Source of the DNA: Sporomusa ovata DSM 2662
GTDB lineage: Bacteria; Bacillota; Negativicutes; Sporomusales; Sporomusaceae
Direction: 5' to 3'
Assembly: GCF_000445445.1 (NCBI RefSeq)
Contig: NZ_ASXP01000006.1
Location: 186,001 to 250,000 of the forward strand
DNA length: 64,000 bases
This document shows positions 7,691 to 16,044 of this stretch, piece by piece. Position 1 is the stretch's first letter, and each line of letters begins with the position of its first letter. Below the pieces are notes generated by a model, which did no database searches, had not been told where the DNA came from, and saw nothing but the letters and a program-made list of their open reading frames with translations. The position numbers and the translations under genes are program-made.

Positions 7691-9670
7691 CTAAACCTTG
7701 AACTTACTAATAGCCTCCCTTAGTTCCATGGCCAGTTTGCTCAATACTTGACTTGAAGATGCGATTTCCTCCATGGATGCCGATTGTTCCTCAGTTGCCG
7801 CCGACACGGTTTGAGCTTCTCCTGCTGCCTGTTTACTTAAACCATCAATCCGTTGTACTGCCCCGACAATTTGCTCACTGCCACTAGCCATCTGCTCAAT
7901 GGCGGAGGATATCTCACTTACCTGCCCTGAGACTTGGGTTACCAGCGTAGTTATCTCCTGAAAAGCTTGTCCAGATGTGTTGACTACTTTGGCTCCCAGC
8001 TTCACTTCTCGCGTTCCGGAGTCCATAGCAATTACAGCTTTGTTAGTATCAGCTTGAATTTCACTAATCAATATGGCAATTTTCTTGGCCGCTTCCTGAG
8101 ACTGCTCCGCCAATTTCCGGACTTCCTCGGCCACGACGGCAAAACCTCGTCCCTGTTCACCCGCCCGCGCTGCTTCAATGGCAGCATTAAGTGCCAGCAG
8201 ATTGGTCTGTCCGGCAATACCAGAGATAGTATCTACTATCTGGCCTATTTCCTTAGAGCGTTCGCCCAAATTAGCTACAACACCAGCAGAATTAAGAACA
8301 GTCTGTTCAATACTGGTCATTTGACTTACCGCTTTATCAACAGATTTATTGCCTACATTGGCCTTAGTCGCTGTCTGTGCCGATTGCGCCGCTACTTCAC
8401 TAACATTGGCAGCAATCTGCTGGATACTAGCCGACATTTGCCGTACCACGGCCAAAGTATCATTGGCCGCAGTCAACTGCTCATCCATGCCTTTAGCTAC
8501 ATCGGAAATAGAACCTGCCACCTGATTCGCGACTTGGGCTGACTGGTCAGCACTGGCGGTCATTTCCTCAGCGGATGCCGCTACCTGCTCTGACGATGTG
8601 CTGATCTTACTCACAAGATTGCGCAAATTGCCGACCATTGTTTCAAAGCCCCGTGCCAAACGACCCAATTCATCCTGTGAGGTTACATCAATATGAGTTA
8701 TACTTAGATCGCCTCTGGCAACGCGACTAGCCACTTCTTCTAGTGTTTGCAGTGGTTTCACTATACGAGCGGCTGTCAAAAAGATAACGAAACTAGCTAT
8801 AATAAGTACCGTAACAATGGTAATGAGTGAAATCCACGCAAAGGTTCTCAGGTGTGCCTTTGCTTCACTAACAGGCACATTTGCACCAATGGACCAGGAA
8901 GTTCCTGTAACCGGCGCGTACGCTAAATATTTTTCTTCACCTATATATTGGTAAGAAGATATCCCCTTTTCCCCTTTCAGCATCTTTTCAACGGCTGCCC
9001 TTAGTGCGGGAGTTGTATTAGGATCATTAGTAAGAGCATTAGTTTTATTCGTCACTACTTCTTTATCAGGGTGAACGATTATCGTGCCATCTGTCCCCAA
9101 AAGATAGGCATAACCGGTCTGGGCTACCTTTATGGCAAGAATGCGCTTTTCCACATCTTCAATATCGATAGCCCCTGCTAAAATCCCGACAATATGCCCC
9201 CCCGCTTTGATGGGGGTCGCAATAACCACAACCAGCTTGCCACTATGAGGGGATATCATCGGCTCAGAGATGCAGGTATTCCCCGCAATTGCAGGTTGAA
9301 AATAAGGGTCGTTCACTGAGGTTCCGGCTAGGCCGTAAGTATCAATGTAAGCCCCTTTAGCATCTGTCCAAAACACATTTTCATAAATCTTGTTATTGTT
9401 TATTTCTGATCTAATATAAGACACCATGGCTTCACGGTTGCCGCTGGTCATAATCGGTGATCGCGAGATGGCCTCTATTTCTTTCTTATGTTCTGTAAGC
9501 CACATGCCGATCGCTTCTCCGTTGGTTTGTGCCACGAGGACAAGTTCATTTTCAACACCCTGTATTAGCATTTTTTGTGATTGCCAATAGTTAAGTCCAG
9601 CCAGCGCGCCAAGCGCACACACAAATAAAGTTATTACTGTTACCGATAGTTTTATCCGTAAACTTTTCAC
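7691..9670 (-). CDS. Methyl-accepting chemotaxis protein with extracytoplasmic Cache domain
   Basis: A membrane helix near residues 8-28 is followed by a dCache-type sensor domain of about 240 residues (VFWTDAKGAYIDTYG, GYAYLLGTDGTIIVHP), a second helix, HAMP, and a long signalling domain. The hairpin tip reads GIAGQTNLLALNAAIEAARAG, the standard CheA/CheW contact. The 659-residue form starts at a GTG at 9670 with GGAGGG six bases upstream; an upstream GTG has no such site. The Cache domain suggests a small external ligand, perhaps an organic acid or methylated compound, but this cannot be read from sequence. It stands as a single gene. Confidence 0.92.
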   Translation of the reverse strand: MKSLRIKLSVTVITLFVCALGALAGLNYWQSQKMLIQGVENELVLVAQTNGEAIGMWLTEHKKEIEAISRSPIMTSGNREAMVSYIRSEINNNKIYENVFWTDAKGAYIDTYGLAGTSVNDPYFQPAIAGNTCISEPMISPHSGKLVVVIATPIKAGGHIVGILAGAIDIEDVEKRILAIKVAQTGYAYLLGTDGTIIVHPDKEVVTNKTNALTNDPNTTPALRAAVEKMLKGEKGISSYQYIGEEKYLAYAPVTGTSWSIGANVPVSEAKAHLRTFAWISLITIVTVLIIASFVIFLTAARIVKPLQTLEEVASRVARGDLSITHIDVTSQDELGRLARGFETMVGNLRNLVSKISTSSEQVAASAEEMTASADQSAQVANQVAGSISDVAKGMDEQLTAANDTLAVVRQMSASIQQIAANVSEVAAQSAQTATKANVGNKSVDKAVSQMTSIEQTVLNSAGVVANLGERSKEIGQIVDTISGIAGQTNLLALNAAIEAARAGEQGRGFAVVAEEVRKLAEQSQEAAKKIAILISEIQADTNKAVIAMDSGTREVKLGAKVVNTSGQAFQEITTLVTQVSGQVSEISSAIEQMASGSEQIVGAVQRIDGLSKQAAGEAQTVSAATEEQSASMEEIASSSQVLSKLAMELREAISKFKV

Positions 9671-9737
9671 AAGCAACCCTCCATACACCAGTCTCACCCA
9701 GAACTCATCATACCTAGCTCTTCGACCACATCACAAG

Positions 9738-9782
9738 CAGGGGCTGTGGAAAACTTATCACTAAATTTTTCCACAGCCCCTG
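9738..9782 (-). terminator. Perfect 16-bp inverted repeat after the URO-D methyltransferase gene
   Basis: The arms CAGGGGCTGTGGAAAA (9738-9753) and its exact complement (9767-9782) flank a 13-base loop. It lies 22 bp past the stop codon of the methyltransferase gene. There is no T-run after the stem, so it may act as an RNA-stabilising 3' hairpin rather than a classic terminator. Confidence 0.6.
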
Positions 9783-9804
9783 ACAGATTAAATAATGGAT
9801 ACTT

Positions 9805-10911
9805 TTATTTACCGGTAGCAGCTGAAATCATCGCTTTAACATTCTCTACTTTGGCATTTGGTGGTATGGAGCAGCCGGAAGATAGGATGAAGCCAGGGCC
9901 CATATCCTTAACCAATTGTGCAGAATAATTATATACCTCATCAGGTGTTCCCAGTGCCAATTTGGCTGCCGGAACATCGCCTTTAATGCACATCATATCA
10001 CCAAGGACTTCTTTTACTTTGTAAATATCTGTAGCACTATCTGTTTCAAATATGCATTTCCCTTTCGGCAAAGTGCGGAAGAACTCAAGATCCCGTCCCC
10101 AGTTAGAATCAATATGAATATCGGCTGCCGCCCCTTCTTCGATAATTACATCAATTGTCTCTTTGAGATATTTCCAGACAAAGCGCTGCCACAGTTTCGG
10201 CGAGAAAAACTCACTGGCGCCACGAGCTGGAGACATAAAGACAATGGAGGAATTTGTAGCCCTGATTTGCTGACGCAAGGTTTCCAGACTTTCTTTTTGA
10301 ATAACATCCAAAACGGCCTCAACTTTATCAGGAATTTTGTAGAGATCATGCATGAATTTGGGCATTGAACGACCGCCGCCGAGCAGTTCCGGGACAGCTG
10401 TAGCAATGATCGGCGAGTAGACCATATAACCGGCATCTTCAAAATTTTTAACAAACTGAGGAGTTTGTGCTAATTCCTCCATCATTTGACCAAGCGGGTA
10501 ATGCAGTCTATTTACTAAATAATCCTGCATAAAAGGCGCCCAGCCCTTAGCAAGAATCGTATCATAATCTTCGACTGTCATTACTTCCTTTTCATCAAGC
10601 TGCCATAAGGCATTTTCCGGCAATTCCCTGCCGGGAAGTTTTACATGAGTCATAAATATTAACGGAAACACCGGACCTGCGGCAAAAACCGAATTCATGC
10701 CGTCAATATCACCCAGTGCTTTTGCAGAGTTTAACATTGTTTGATTTTGCATCGCAAGGCTTGAACAAAAATCAGCCATCTTTACACCCATATGTGTAGC
10801 GCAAAAAGCATCAGCCATTATTATTACCGGTGTTCTATCAGGCTTTTCCAAAGCAATGGCTTTATGAACTCTGGTTTTACGCTCTAAAAGTAGTTCTTGT
10901 GCTGTTTTCAT
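9805..10911 (-). CDS. Uroporphyrinogen decarboxylase-family corrinoid methyltransferase
   Basis: This 368-residue protein belongs to the URO-D superfamily branch used for methyl transfer (MtaA, MtbA and O-demethylase-type enzymes). Supporting marks are LEKPDRTPV near the start, GGGRSMPKFMHDLY in the middle, DIHIDSNWGRDL, and the C-terminal SSGCSIPPNAKVENV, whose Cys would be a zinc ligand. The usual HxC zinc pair reads HID here, so the site differs from MtaA. True heme-pathway HemE lacks this C-terminal signature. The gene is divergent from a LysR regulator and shares a promoter block with the SLH porin. A methoxylated or methylated substrate is likely but unproven. Confidence 0.85.
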   Translation of the reverse strand: MKTAQELLLERKTRVHKAIALEKPDRTPVIIMADAFCATHMGVKMADFCSSLAMQNQTMLNSAKALGDIDGMNSVFAAGPVFPLIFMTHVKLPGRELPENALWQLDEKEVMTVEDYDTILAKGWAPFMQDYLVNRLHYPLGQMMEELAQTPQFVKNFEDAGYMVYSPIIATAVPELLGGGRSMPKFMHDLYKIPDKVEAVLDVIQKESLETLRQQIRATNSSIVFMSPARGASEFFSPKLWQRFVWKYLKETIDVIIEEGAAADIHIDSNWGRDLEFFRTLPKGKCIFETDSATDIYKVKEVLGDMMCIKGDVPAAKLALGTPDEVYNYSAQLVKDMGPGFILSSGCSIPPNAKVENVKAMISAATGK

Positions 10912-11000
10912 TAATTTTCACTCTCCATAAAATTTTATTATCCGCCTGCTGCCTGCACAGCATTCCCAATGTAGCTACGGGGGTCTTACGCTTCATATTC

Positions 11001-11066
11001 ATGGTACACCTGCCAGATAAATTTGGTCAAATTCCTGTAATTCCACAAACTATTCCTAATAATCAT
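11001..11066 (-). promoter_or_regulatory. Promoter of the URO-D methyltransferase with 41-bp activator block (copy A)
   Basis: The 41-bp block at 11026-11066 matches the block at 13562-13602 at 35 of 41 positions. In both places, read on the minus strand, it ends in a -35 box (TTGACC here), followed by an 18-bp spacer and a weak -10 box (TACCAT, 11001-11006). Three ATTCC direct repeats lie inside. Placement just upstream of a weak promoter fits a LysR-type activator site. The divergent lysR gene starts 88 bp away. Confidence 0.65.
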
Positions 11067-11153
11067 AGAAATTTTATCAGGCGCTACCATTTTAACGTCT
11101 GTTATATTATTATTGTAGTGGATAGGTTGCCCAAACATGAGGAGGATATAACC

Positions 11154-12068
11154 ATGGATATACGCAGTCTACGTTCTTTTATAACGGTTGCACAATGCCT
11201 CAGCTTCACCGAAGCAGCTAAACGAATCTATATCGGACAATCGGCTCTAAGTAAACAAATTGCTGAGCTTGAAGAAGAATTAGGGGTCGAATTGTTTATC
11301 CGTCACCACCGATCGCTTGAACTAACGCCAGCCGGAAAAACTTTATTACGTGAAGGCAATAGTCTGATCGTGAAGGTGGGCGAAGTCATTGAAAAGACCC
11401 GGCAAGCCCAACGCGGCATACGCGGCAGCCTAAAAATCGGCTGTTTTGGGATCGAAGGTGTTTTTCTTCCTCATGCCCTGAAACGCTTCAAAGCACTTTA
11501 CCCTCAGATAAGCATAGATGTTCGTATCCTCACCCTCAAAATGATTGAGGATGAATTGGACCAAGAAGATTTAGATCTCGGTTTTGTTGTCATGCTCGGG
11601 AATAATTTAAAAGCTTCCCGGTTTATGCAGCGTTTAGTTCACCGTTGTCCCTTATGTTTTCTTTTACCAAATAATCACCCTTATGCTGATGAAGCCTCTA
11701 TTGATATCTCGGTTTTAGCTCAAGACCCCTTTATCCTGCTTTATGAAACAGAATGCAGGCAAGGATATGACTGGTTCAACGATTTTTGTGGGAAACGGGG
11801 ATTTACACCAAATATACCCATTAAATCGACTCGTATGGAAAGTATCTATTGGTTAGTGGAAGCAGGTATGGGTGTTTCCTTTATGCCGAAGTTAAACCTG
11901 GCTGTTCCCCCTAGCATTTCTGTCGTCGGCATGCAAGGAGAGGATGCTTATAGTAACATTATGGCTACCTGGAAAAAGGAGCACCACAACCCTGCTGTCT
12001 CACTATTTTTGAAGGTGCTTGATAATATAGATGTTGGATTACAGTTACCCTTAGAAAACCCAGGTTAA
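11154..12068 (+). CDS. LysR-family transcriptional regulator
   Basis: The 304-residue protein starts MDIRSLRSFITVAQCLSFTE and has the LysR helix-turn-helix in residues 1-60 (SALSKQIAELEEELGVELF), then a periplasmic-binding-protein-like effector domain. The frame is open further upstream, but the ATG at 11154 with GAGGAGG ahead gives the normal LysR start. It is divergent from the URO-D methyltransferase and convergent with the porin, whose 3' end it overlaps by 18 bp. Both neighbours share a promoter block, so this protein probably activates both. The inducer is unknown. Confidence 0.92.
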   Translation: MDIRSLRSFITVAQCLSFTEAAKRIYIGQSALSKQIAELEEELGVELFIRHHRSLELTPAGKTLLREGNSLIVKVGEVIEKTRQAQRGIRGSLKIGCFGIEGVFLPHALKRFKALYPQISIDVRILTLKMIEDELDQEDLDLGFVVMLGNNLKASRFMQRLVHRCPLCFLLPNNHPYADEASIDISVLAQDPFILLYETECRQGYDWFNDFCGKRGFTPNIPIKSTRMESIYWLVEAGMGVSFMPKLNLAVPPSISVVGMQGEDAYSNIMATWKKEHHNPAVSLFLKVLDNIDVGLQLPLENPG

Positions 12069-13355
12069 CTGACTAATCAAGAATTTCTGGCTCTTGTTGG
12101 CTAAACCATCACCGCCTACTTTTATAGCTTCCAAATCGCCATAGATGAACGAAAGCATCGCATGTGGCGCAACTGTCACTTCAACCCCGTACTCAAAACC
12201 TTTTACATCATTGATACTGCTGCCCTGCGCAGGGTATGTCCAGTTGTTGGGAGCCGATAGTGCACCAGTATATTGATGTGAATCAAAACCATTGTCGCCT
12301 TTCCGGTAACCTACCCAGGCACCTGCTGACCCTACCGCGAACGGATTTGCCCCTTTATATTTTGCCTTGATATACATGCCCTTAGGAGAATTACCATCAT
12401 TTACAGCTTTAGCATTGACTGCCGTGTTTACACCATACTCGCCTTGCAAGTTGATATTAGGTATCCCGGTATATTCTAATCCCACTGCTTTTGAATTATA
12501 ATACTCTTTATGTTTATCAGCATTATAAGCAAATAGCATGCTGGTATGCTCGTTCAGCTTAAACTTCGTATCGGCTAACAGCCAGGAGTAATCTGTTTTT
12601 TTGCCAGAATAAATAGTTGTTTTTATATCTTTGCCGAAGGTCACTTTGCCGCCATCCAGGTAGGGCGCACTAAATAATAATCCTTTGCCAATTGTTGGCG
12701 CAAATCTCCCTGCGGCCCACTCAAAGTTACCATTTTTGCTGGCATAATACGCTTCCTCAAACTCCATCGGACTATCAGTTCTCGTATCGCCCCCTATAGA
12801 GTCATTGCCGATTATCGCATGAAAATAATGATTGCTGTCAAACTTTTTATCTATAAACACATATAAAGCTGAACGGAGCTCCGATTTATCAGTTGGTTGA
12901 CCAGTATAATACGGGTCACCGCCAAGCGCTGCGTCAGGTACAAGTGCACGCGGATTCTTGGTCCATTCATGACTGAGTCGCGCAACGCCAGTGATTTTCA
13001 AACTATTGGCATCTTTTTCTTCCAGGTTCTTAACACGTACACCTAAACCCGATAATTCTTTAGAAAATTCAGTTGATAACTTCTCCAATAACGCCTTGTT
13101 TTCGGCATTAGCCTTATCTTCTTTCGTTAGTGCATTAGCCACAATAAGCGCCATTTCATACCTTGTCATAGTTTTATCACCACGGAAAGTACCATCGCCA
13201 ACACCATCGACTATACCGGCATTAGCTAGTTTGGTAACGGCAGCATACGCCCAGTGCTTAGACGGAAGGTCGCTAAAGCTACTGTCTGCAGCTAATGCCA
13301 TATTGGAAATACAAAAAATCATCATCATAACTAAGGCAATTAACGGCTTTTTCAT
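12051..13355 (-). CDS. SLH-domain outer-membrane porin (OmpM-like)
   Basis: This 434-residue protein has a signal peptide (residues 1-22, ending NMALA), one SLH domain at about 25-75 (HWAYAAVTKLANAGIVDGVGDG), a coiled coil around 75-110, and then a repetitive beta-strand region with alternating aromatic and polar residues. It ends LTWVF, with the terminal Phe typical of outer-membrane barrels. This is the layout of the porins of diderm Firmicutes, where SLH ties the outer membrane to modified peptidoglycan. Its promoter shares the 41-bp block of the URO-D methyltransferase, so it may bring the methylated substrate across the outer membrane. Confidence 0.88.
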   Translation of the reverse strand: MKKPLIALVMMMIFCISNMALAADSSFSDLPSKHWAYAAVTKLANAGIVDGVGDGTFRGDKTMTRYEMALIVANALTKEDKANAENKALLEKLSTEFSKELSGLGVRVKNLEEKDANSLKITGVARLSHEWTKNPRALVPDAALGGDPYYTGQPTDKSELRSALYVFIDKKFDSNHYFHAIIGNDSIGGDTRTDSPMEFEEAYYASKNGNFEWAAGRFAPTIGKGLLFSAPYLDGGKVTFGKDIKTTIYSGKKTDYSWLLADTKFKLNEHTSMLFAYNADKHKEYYNSKAVGLEYTGIPNINLQGEYGVNTAVNAKAVNDGNSPKGMYIKAKYKGANPFAVGSAGAWVGYRKGDNGFDSHQYTGALSAPNNWTYPAQGSSINDVKGFEYGVEVTVAPHAMLSFIYGDLEAIKVGGDGLANKSQKFLISQLTWVF

Positions 13356-13536
13356 TATTTCCCCACCTGTTCGTTTTAGTTTTTTAGATTGTTCTCCTGT
13401 AGAAAATGTTTGTTAGTATGAATCCAATTACATAAATCCCCCCTGTATTAACTTAATACTAGTTAAGCTTATGCATGAGACAGCACTTTCATAGTCACAT
13501 AACCTAGTGCAATCTTGCATGCATTTCATATCATAT

Positions 13537-13602
13537 ATGTTATCTGCATATACCAAGTGTCGTCAAATTCCTATAATTCCGAAAACTATGCCCAACAATC
13601 AT
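13537..13602 (-). promoter_or_regulatory. Promoter of the SLH porin with 41-bp activator block (copy B)
   Basis: The block at 13562-13602 repeats copy A and ends, on the minus strand, in TTGACG (13561-13566). An 18-bp spacer and TAACAT (13537-13542) follow. The start codon is about 180 bp downstream, so the mRNA has a long leader, in which I see no known riboswitch. Confidence 0.62.
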
Positions 13603-13657
13603 ACTAAACGATTTACTCAAATTACCAATTCCTTTTACCTGGAGACTGTCTCAATAT

Positions 13658-13699
13658 AAAAAAGTTCTGAACCCATTAAATAGGATTCAGAACTTTTTT
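13658..13699 (-). terminator. Terminator after the DUF1638 gene
   Basis: Perfect 14-bp arms AAAAAAGTTCTGAA and TTCAGAACTTTTTT flank a short loop 11 bp beyond the DUF1638 stop codon. Runs of T on both strands allow it to work in both directions. Confidence 0.85.
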
Positions 13700-13709
13700 C
13701 TTTGAATTT

Positions 13710-14423
13710 TTACTTATTGGCACACAATTGTAAGGCTACAGTTTGACTAAACTCCTGCTGATTACTACCACTGCAAATATCACTCATGGCAACAGCTTTT
13801 CCTGGTTCCAAGATCAAAAATTCCTCATCCCACTCCCCTTGCAGCAGCTTGTAAAACAAACGCAGCGAGCCAGGAGTGACCTCATGACACATATTGAGCC
13901 GTTCAGCAAACTCTCTGGTCTGTGGCAATACATTTTCAACCGGATAAGCACCTGTATCAATCAGCATAAAACGTTTATAATGTCCCAGCATGATTTTCAT
14001 TATTTTAGCGGTTCTGGACTGCCCATAGCGTTTGATACAACGGTCATATTCTCTGAGCAAATTATCCTCATACTCCAACCAACCTTGCGTTAGAAAGTAG
14101 GTTCCCATTTCCTTGGCTATATTTTTTCTGGCTTCACACGATCCCAAGAGCAAAGGGATGCAATCATCTACCTTGGGAAGCACCAGTTTGGTCTTATCAG
14201 ACTTAATACCCAGCAGACTATTGCCACAATAGCCAAATAACAGGAGGATTACATCAACATTATCAATCCGATTGATCTCTTCCTGAATTCTGTTATGCAG
14301 TAATTCAGGTGTTTTGTGCAGCCCGGATTCAACATAAATGATTGGGAAATCTACCCTGGTCTCTTTGATTGCCAAGGTAAGTTCCGCCTTGAGTGTCTGG
14401 CATGCTAATATTGCCGTCCTCAA
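13710..14423 (-). CDS. DUF1638 protein, last gene of the gntR one-carbon operon
   Basis: The 237-residue product matches DUF1638, a family found beside corrinoid methyltransferase genes in acetogens and methanogens. Visible marks are the N-terminal AILACQTLKAEL, LLLFGYCGNSLLGI, LVLPKVDDCIPLLLGS and a C-terminal acidic part. Function is not known. The start is a TTG with GGAAGTGAG upstream. It follows the corrinoid protein by 13 bp and precedes a strong terminator, closing the three-gene operon headed by the GntR regulator. Confidence 0.85.
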   Translation of the reverse strand: MRTAILACQTLKAELTLAIKETRVDFPIIYVESGLHKTPELLHNRIQEEINRIDNVDVILLLFGYCGNSLLGIKSDKTKLVLPKVDDCIPLLLGSCEARKNIAKEMGTYFLTQGWLEYEDNLLREYDRCIKRYGQSRTAKIMKIMLGHYKRFMLIDTGAYPVENVLPQTREFAERLNMCHEVTPGSLRLFYKLLQGEWDEEFLILEPGKAVAMSDICSGSNQQEFSQTVALQLCANK

Positions 14424-14436
14424 CTGCTCACTTCCT

Positions 14437-15093
14437 TTACGAAGATTGCATAATTCGCATATTATTCACAAGAATATTCCGGCACAATTCGTTTACCTTA
14501 GTACAGTCGGTAGCCCAATAATCGGCTCCGGTATAGTTTTTTACACTTTCATTGACCAAGCCACCAATGATGACCGTAGTCCGGGAACGAAGTCCGTTTT
14601 CTTTCAGCAACGCAATTGTATTTTTCATGGAATCAAAAGCCTCGGTAATAAGTCCGGTTAAACAGACAACCCGGCTATTATACTGTTCAATAGCTTCAAT
14701 AAATTTTGATGCAGGTACATCAACCCCCAAATCACAGATGTCAAAACCGTTATAACGCATAATACCTGTTGTAATATTTTTGCCAATGTCGTGAATATCA
14801 TCTTCCACTGTTCCGAAAATAACAGTTGGATAAGAAACTACAGCTGTGACCACCCGATCTTGATTTACCAGGGCCAGTACATCTTTAAAAATTTCAGAAG
14901 CCATAATTAGGTCTGATAAAAAATACTCGCCTTTACTGTAAAGCTCTCCTACCCGGTCAGTCCCTATTCTAATTTCTTCCAATAGAACATAGGGATTAAC
15001 CCCCATCTGGAGACCTTGTCTAACTAGATTCATCACCATGGTTTCGTCTAGTCTGGCCATAGCACCAACTAGCATCTTTTGGATTTTTAGCAT
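14437..15093 (-). CDS. Corrinoid methyl-carrier protein (MtaC/MttC-like)
   Basis: This 218-residue protein has a helical cap (residues 1-85) and a B12-binding Rossmann domain. The cobalt-binding motif D99-x-H101-x-x-G104 is intact (EDDIHDIGKN), followed by LTGLITEAFDSM and IIGGLVNES as in the family. It would carry a methyl group on cobalt between a substrate methyltransferase and a methyl-THF enzyme. No dedicated substrate methyltransferase is in the operon; partners may be the URO-D enzyme at 9.8 kb or genes outside the window. It starts four bp after the gntR stop codon. Confidence 0.92.
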   Translation of the reverse strand: MLKIQKMLVGAMARLDETMVMNLVRQGLQMGVNPYVLLEEIRIGTDRVGELYSKGEYFLSDLIMASEIFKDVLALVNQDRVVTAVVSYPTVIFGTVEDDIHDIGKNITTGIMRYNGFDICDLGVDVPASKFIEAIEQYNSRVVCLTGLITEAFDSMKNTIALLKENGLRSRTTVIIGGLVNESVKNYTGADYWATDCTKVNELCRNILVNNMRIMQSS

Positions 15094-15097
15094 AATC

Positions 15098-15826
15098 TCA
15101 CAACCTTCCTGAAAGTGGGTATGAGGTAGCCTTTAATTCAAATCGGTCTTTGTGACAAACCATAATAGATACGCCCAGCGGTTTGTCCTCTTTAGCATAA
15201 ATAACTTGTTTTACTACCAGTGCCGGTAGTACTTCCTCTGTTTCTAACAATTTAGCCTGCTCAGCAGACAAAGCTGCCACCGATATTACCATATCATTGC
15301 GAACAGGTACACTATCCTGATGTTTAGCAACCAATTCAGGGAAATCCGCATATTCCAGTTGGGTTTCCAAAAGTGGTTTTCCTTTTTGGTACCGCAAAAA
15401 TTTTTCCTCAATCGCCACCGGTAATTGACCCTTGAACAGTAAGCGTTTTACTGCAATAATATTTGTCTCCCCAGAGAGGCCTAATTCATGAGCTAATTCC
15501 AAGTTATTACGTACTAAGTTGACGCTTACAAGCTTATACCGTAGCTGCTCTTTACTGACACCACTATTCGTCAGATCAATAACCAACTGATTTAGGCGGG
15601 GACGGGTAACAAAACTACCTTTGCCTTTAACTGTAGCAATTAAACCAGCCTCTGCCAGCAGAGCTATGCCTTGCCGTACAGTCATCCGGCTTATGGCGTA
15701 TTGCTCACCGAGCTGTGCTTCAGTCGGAATCAAATCCCCGTCTTTTAACACACCAGCTTCAATTTGCTGTTTTATGTCGTCAGCCAAACGATAATAAACC
15801 GGTATCAGGTTCTCACGACTTCTCAT
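15098..15826 (-). CDS. GntR-family regulator with UTRA domain
   Basis: The 242-residue protein has a GntR winged helix at about 10-75 (IPTEAQLGEQYAISRMTVRQGIALLAEAGLI) and a C-terminal UTRA ligand domain, the HutC-type layout. It heads an operon with a corrinoid protein and a DUF1638 protein. Its own promoter and two other one-carbon promoters in the window carry the same 18-bp near-palindrome over the start site, so it is the best candidate for their repressor. The effector is unknown; a methylated growth substrate is a natural guess. Confidence 0.9.
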   Translation of the reverse strand: MRSRENLIPVYYRLADDIKQQIEAGVLKDGDLIPTEAQLGEQYAISRMTVRQGIALLAEAGLIATVKGKGSFVTRPRLNQLVIDLTNSGVSKEQLRYKLVSVNLVRNNLELAHELGLSGETNIIAVKRLLFKGQLPVAIEEKFLRYQKGKPLLETQLEYADFPELVAKHQDSVPVRNDMVISVAALSAEQAKLLETEEVLPALVVKQVIYAKEDKPLGVSIMVCHKDRFELKATSYPLSGRL

Positions 15827-15865
15827 AGTACCCTTCCTTCGAAAGCTAATACTGTCTATTTAGCA

Positions 15866-15917
15866 ATCTATACATCTATATACAGTTAGTTTACACGAAA
15901 GTTAATACATGTGTCAA
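15866..15917 (-). promoter_or_regulatory. Sigma-A promoter with putative GntR operator for the gntR operon
   Basis: TTGACA (15912-15917), an 18-bp spacer and TAAACT (15888-15893) are followed by an 18-mer at 15866-15883 that matches the operator at 7621 at 16 of 18 positions. This suggests autoregulation. Confidence 0.68.
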
Positions 15918-15964
15918 TTTTTCATTATATAACACGTAAAAGATTCGAGCTTTTTAGCGTAGAA

Positions 15965-15999
15965 AGCCTTGGAATCCTGACTTGCTGGATTCCAAGGCT
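15965..15999 (-). terminator. Terminator-like hairpin after the his operon
   Basis: Perfect 13-bp arms AGCCTTGGAATCC and GGATTCCAAGGCT lie 46 bp past the hisIE stop codon. A clear T-run is absent, so efficiency is uncertain. Confidence 0.65.
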
Positions 16000-16044
16000 T
16001 CCTACACTAATAAATCGGTAGCAAAAAAAATACATAACTAGCTA

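Noticed and set aside
9805..10911. Calling the URO-D-family gene hemE.
   Set aside because: The C-terminal GCSIPP zinc-type motif and the corrinoid neighbours match methyltransferase relatives, not heme synthesis.
10830..11153. The lysR reading frame extends 108 codons upstream of the usual start.
   Set aside because: The extra part looks non-coding, covers the divergent promoter, and a strong ribosome site precedes the ATG at 11154 that gives the normal LysR N-terminus.
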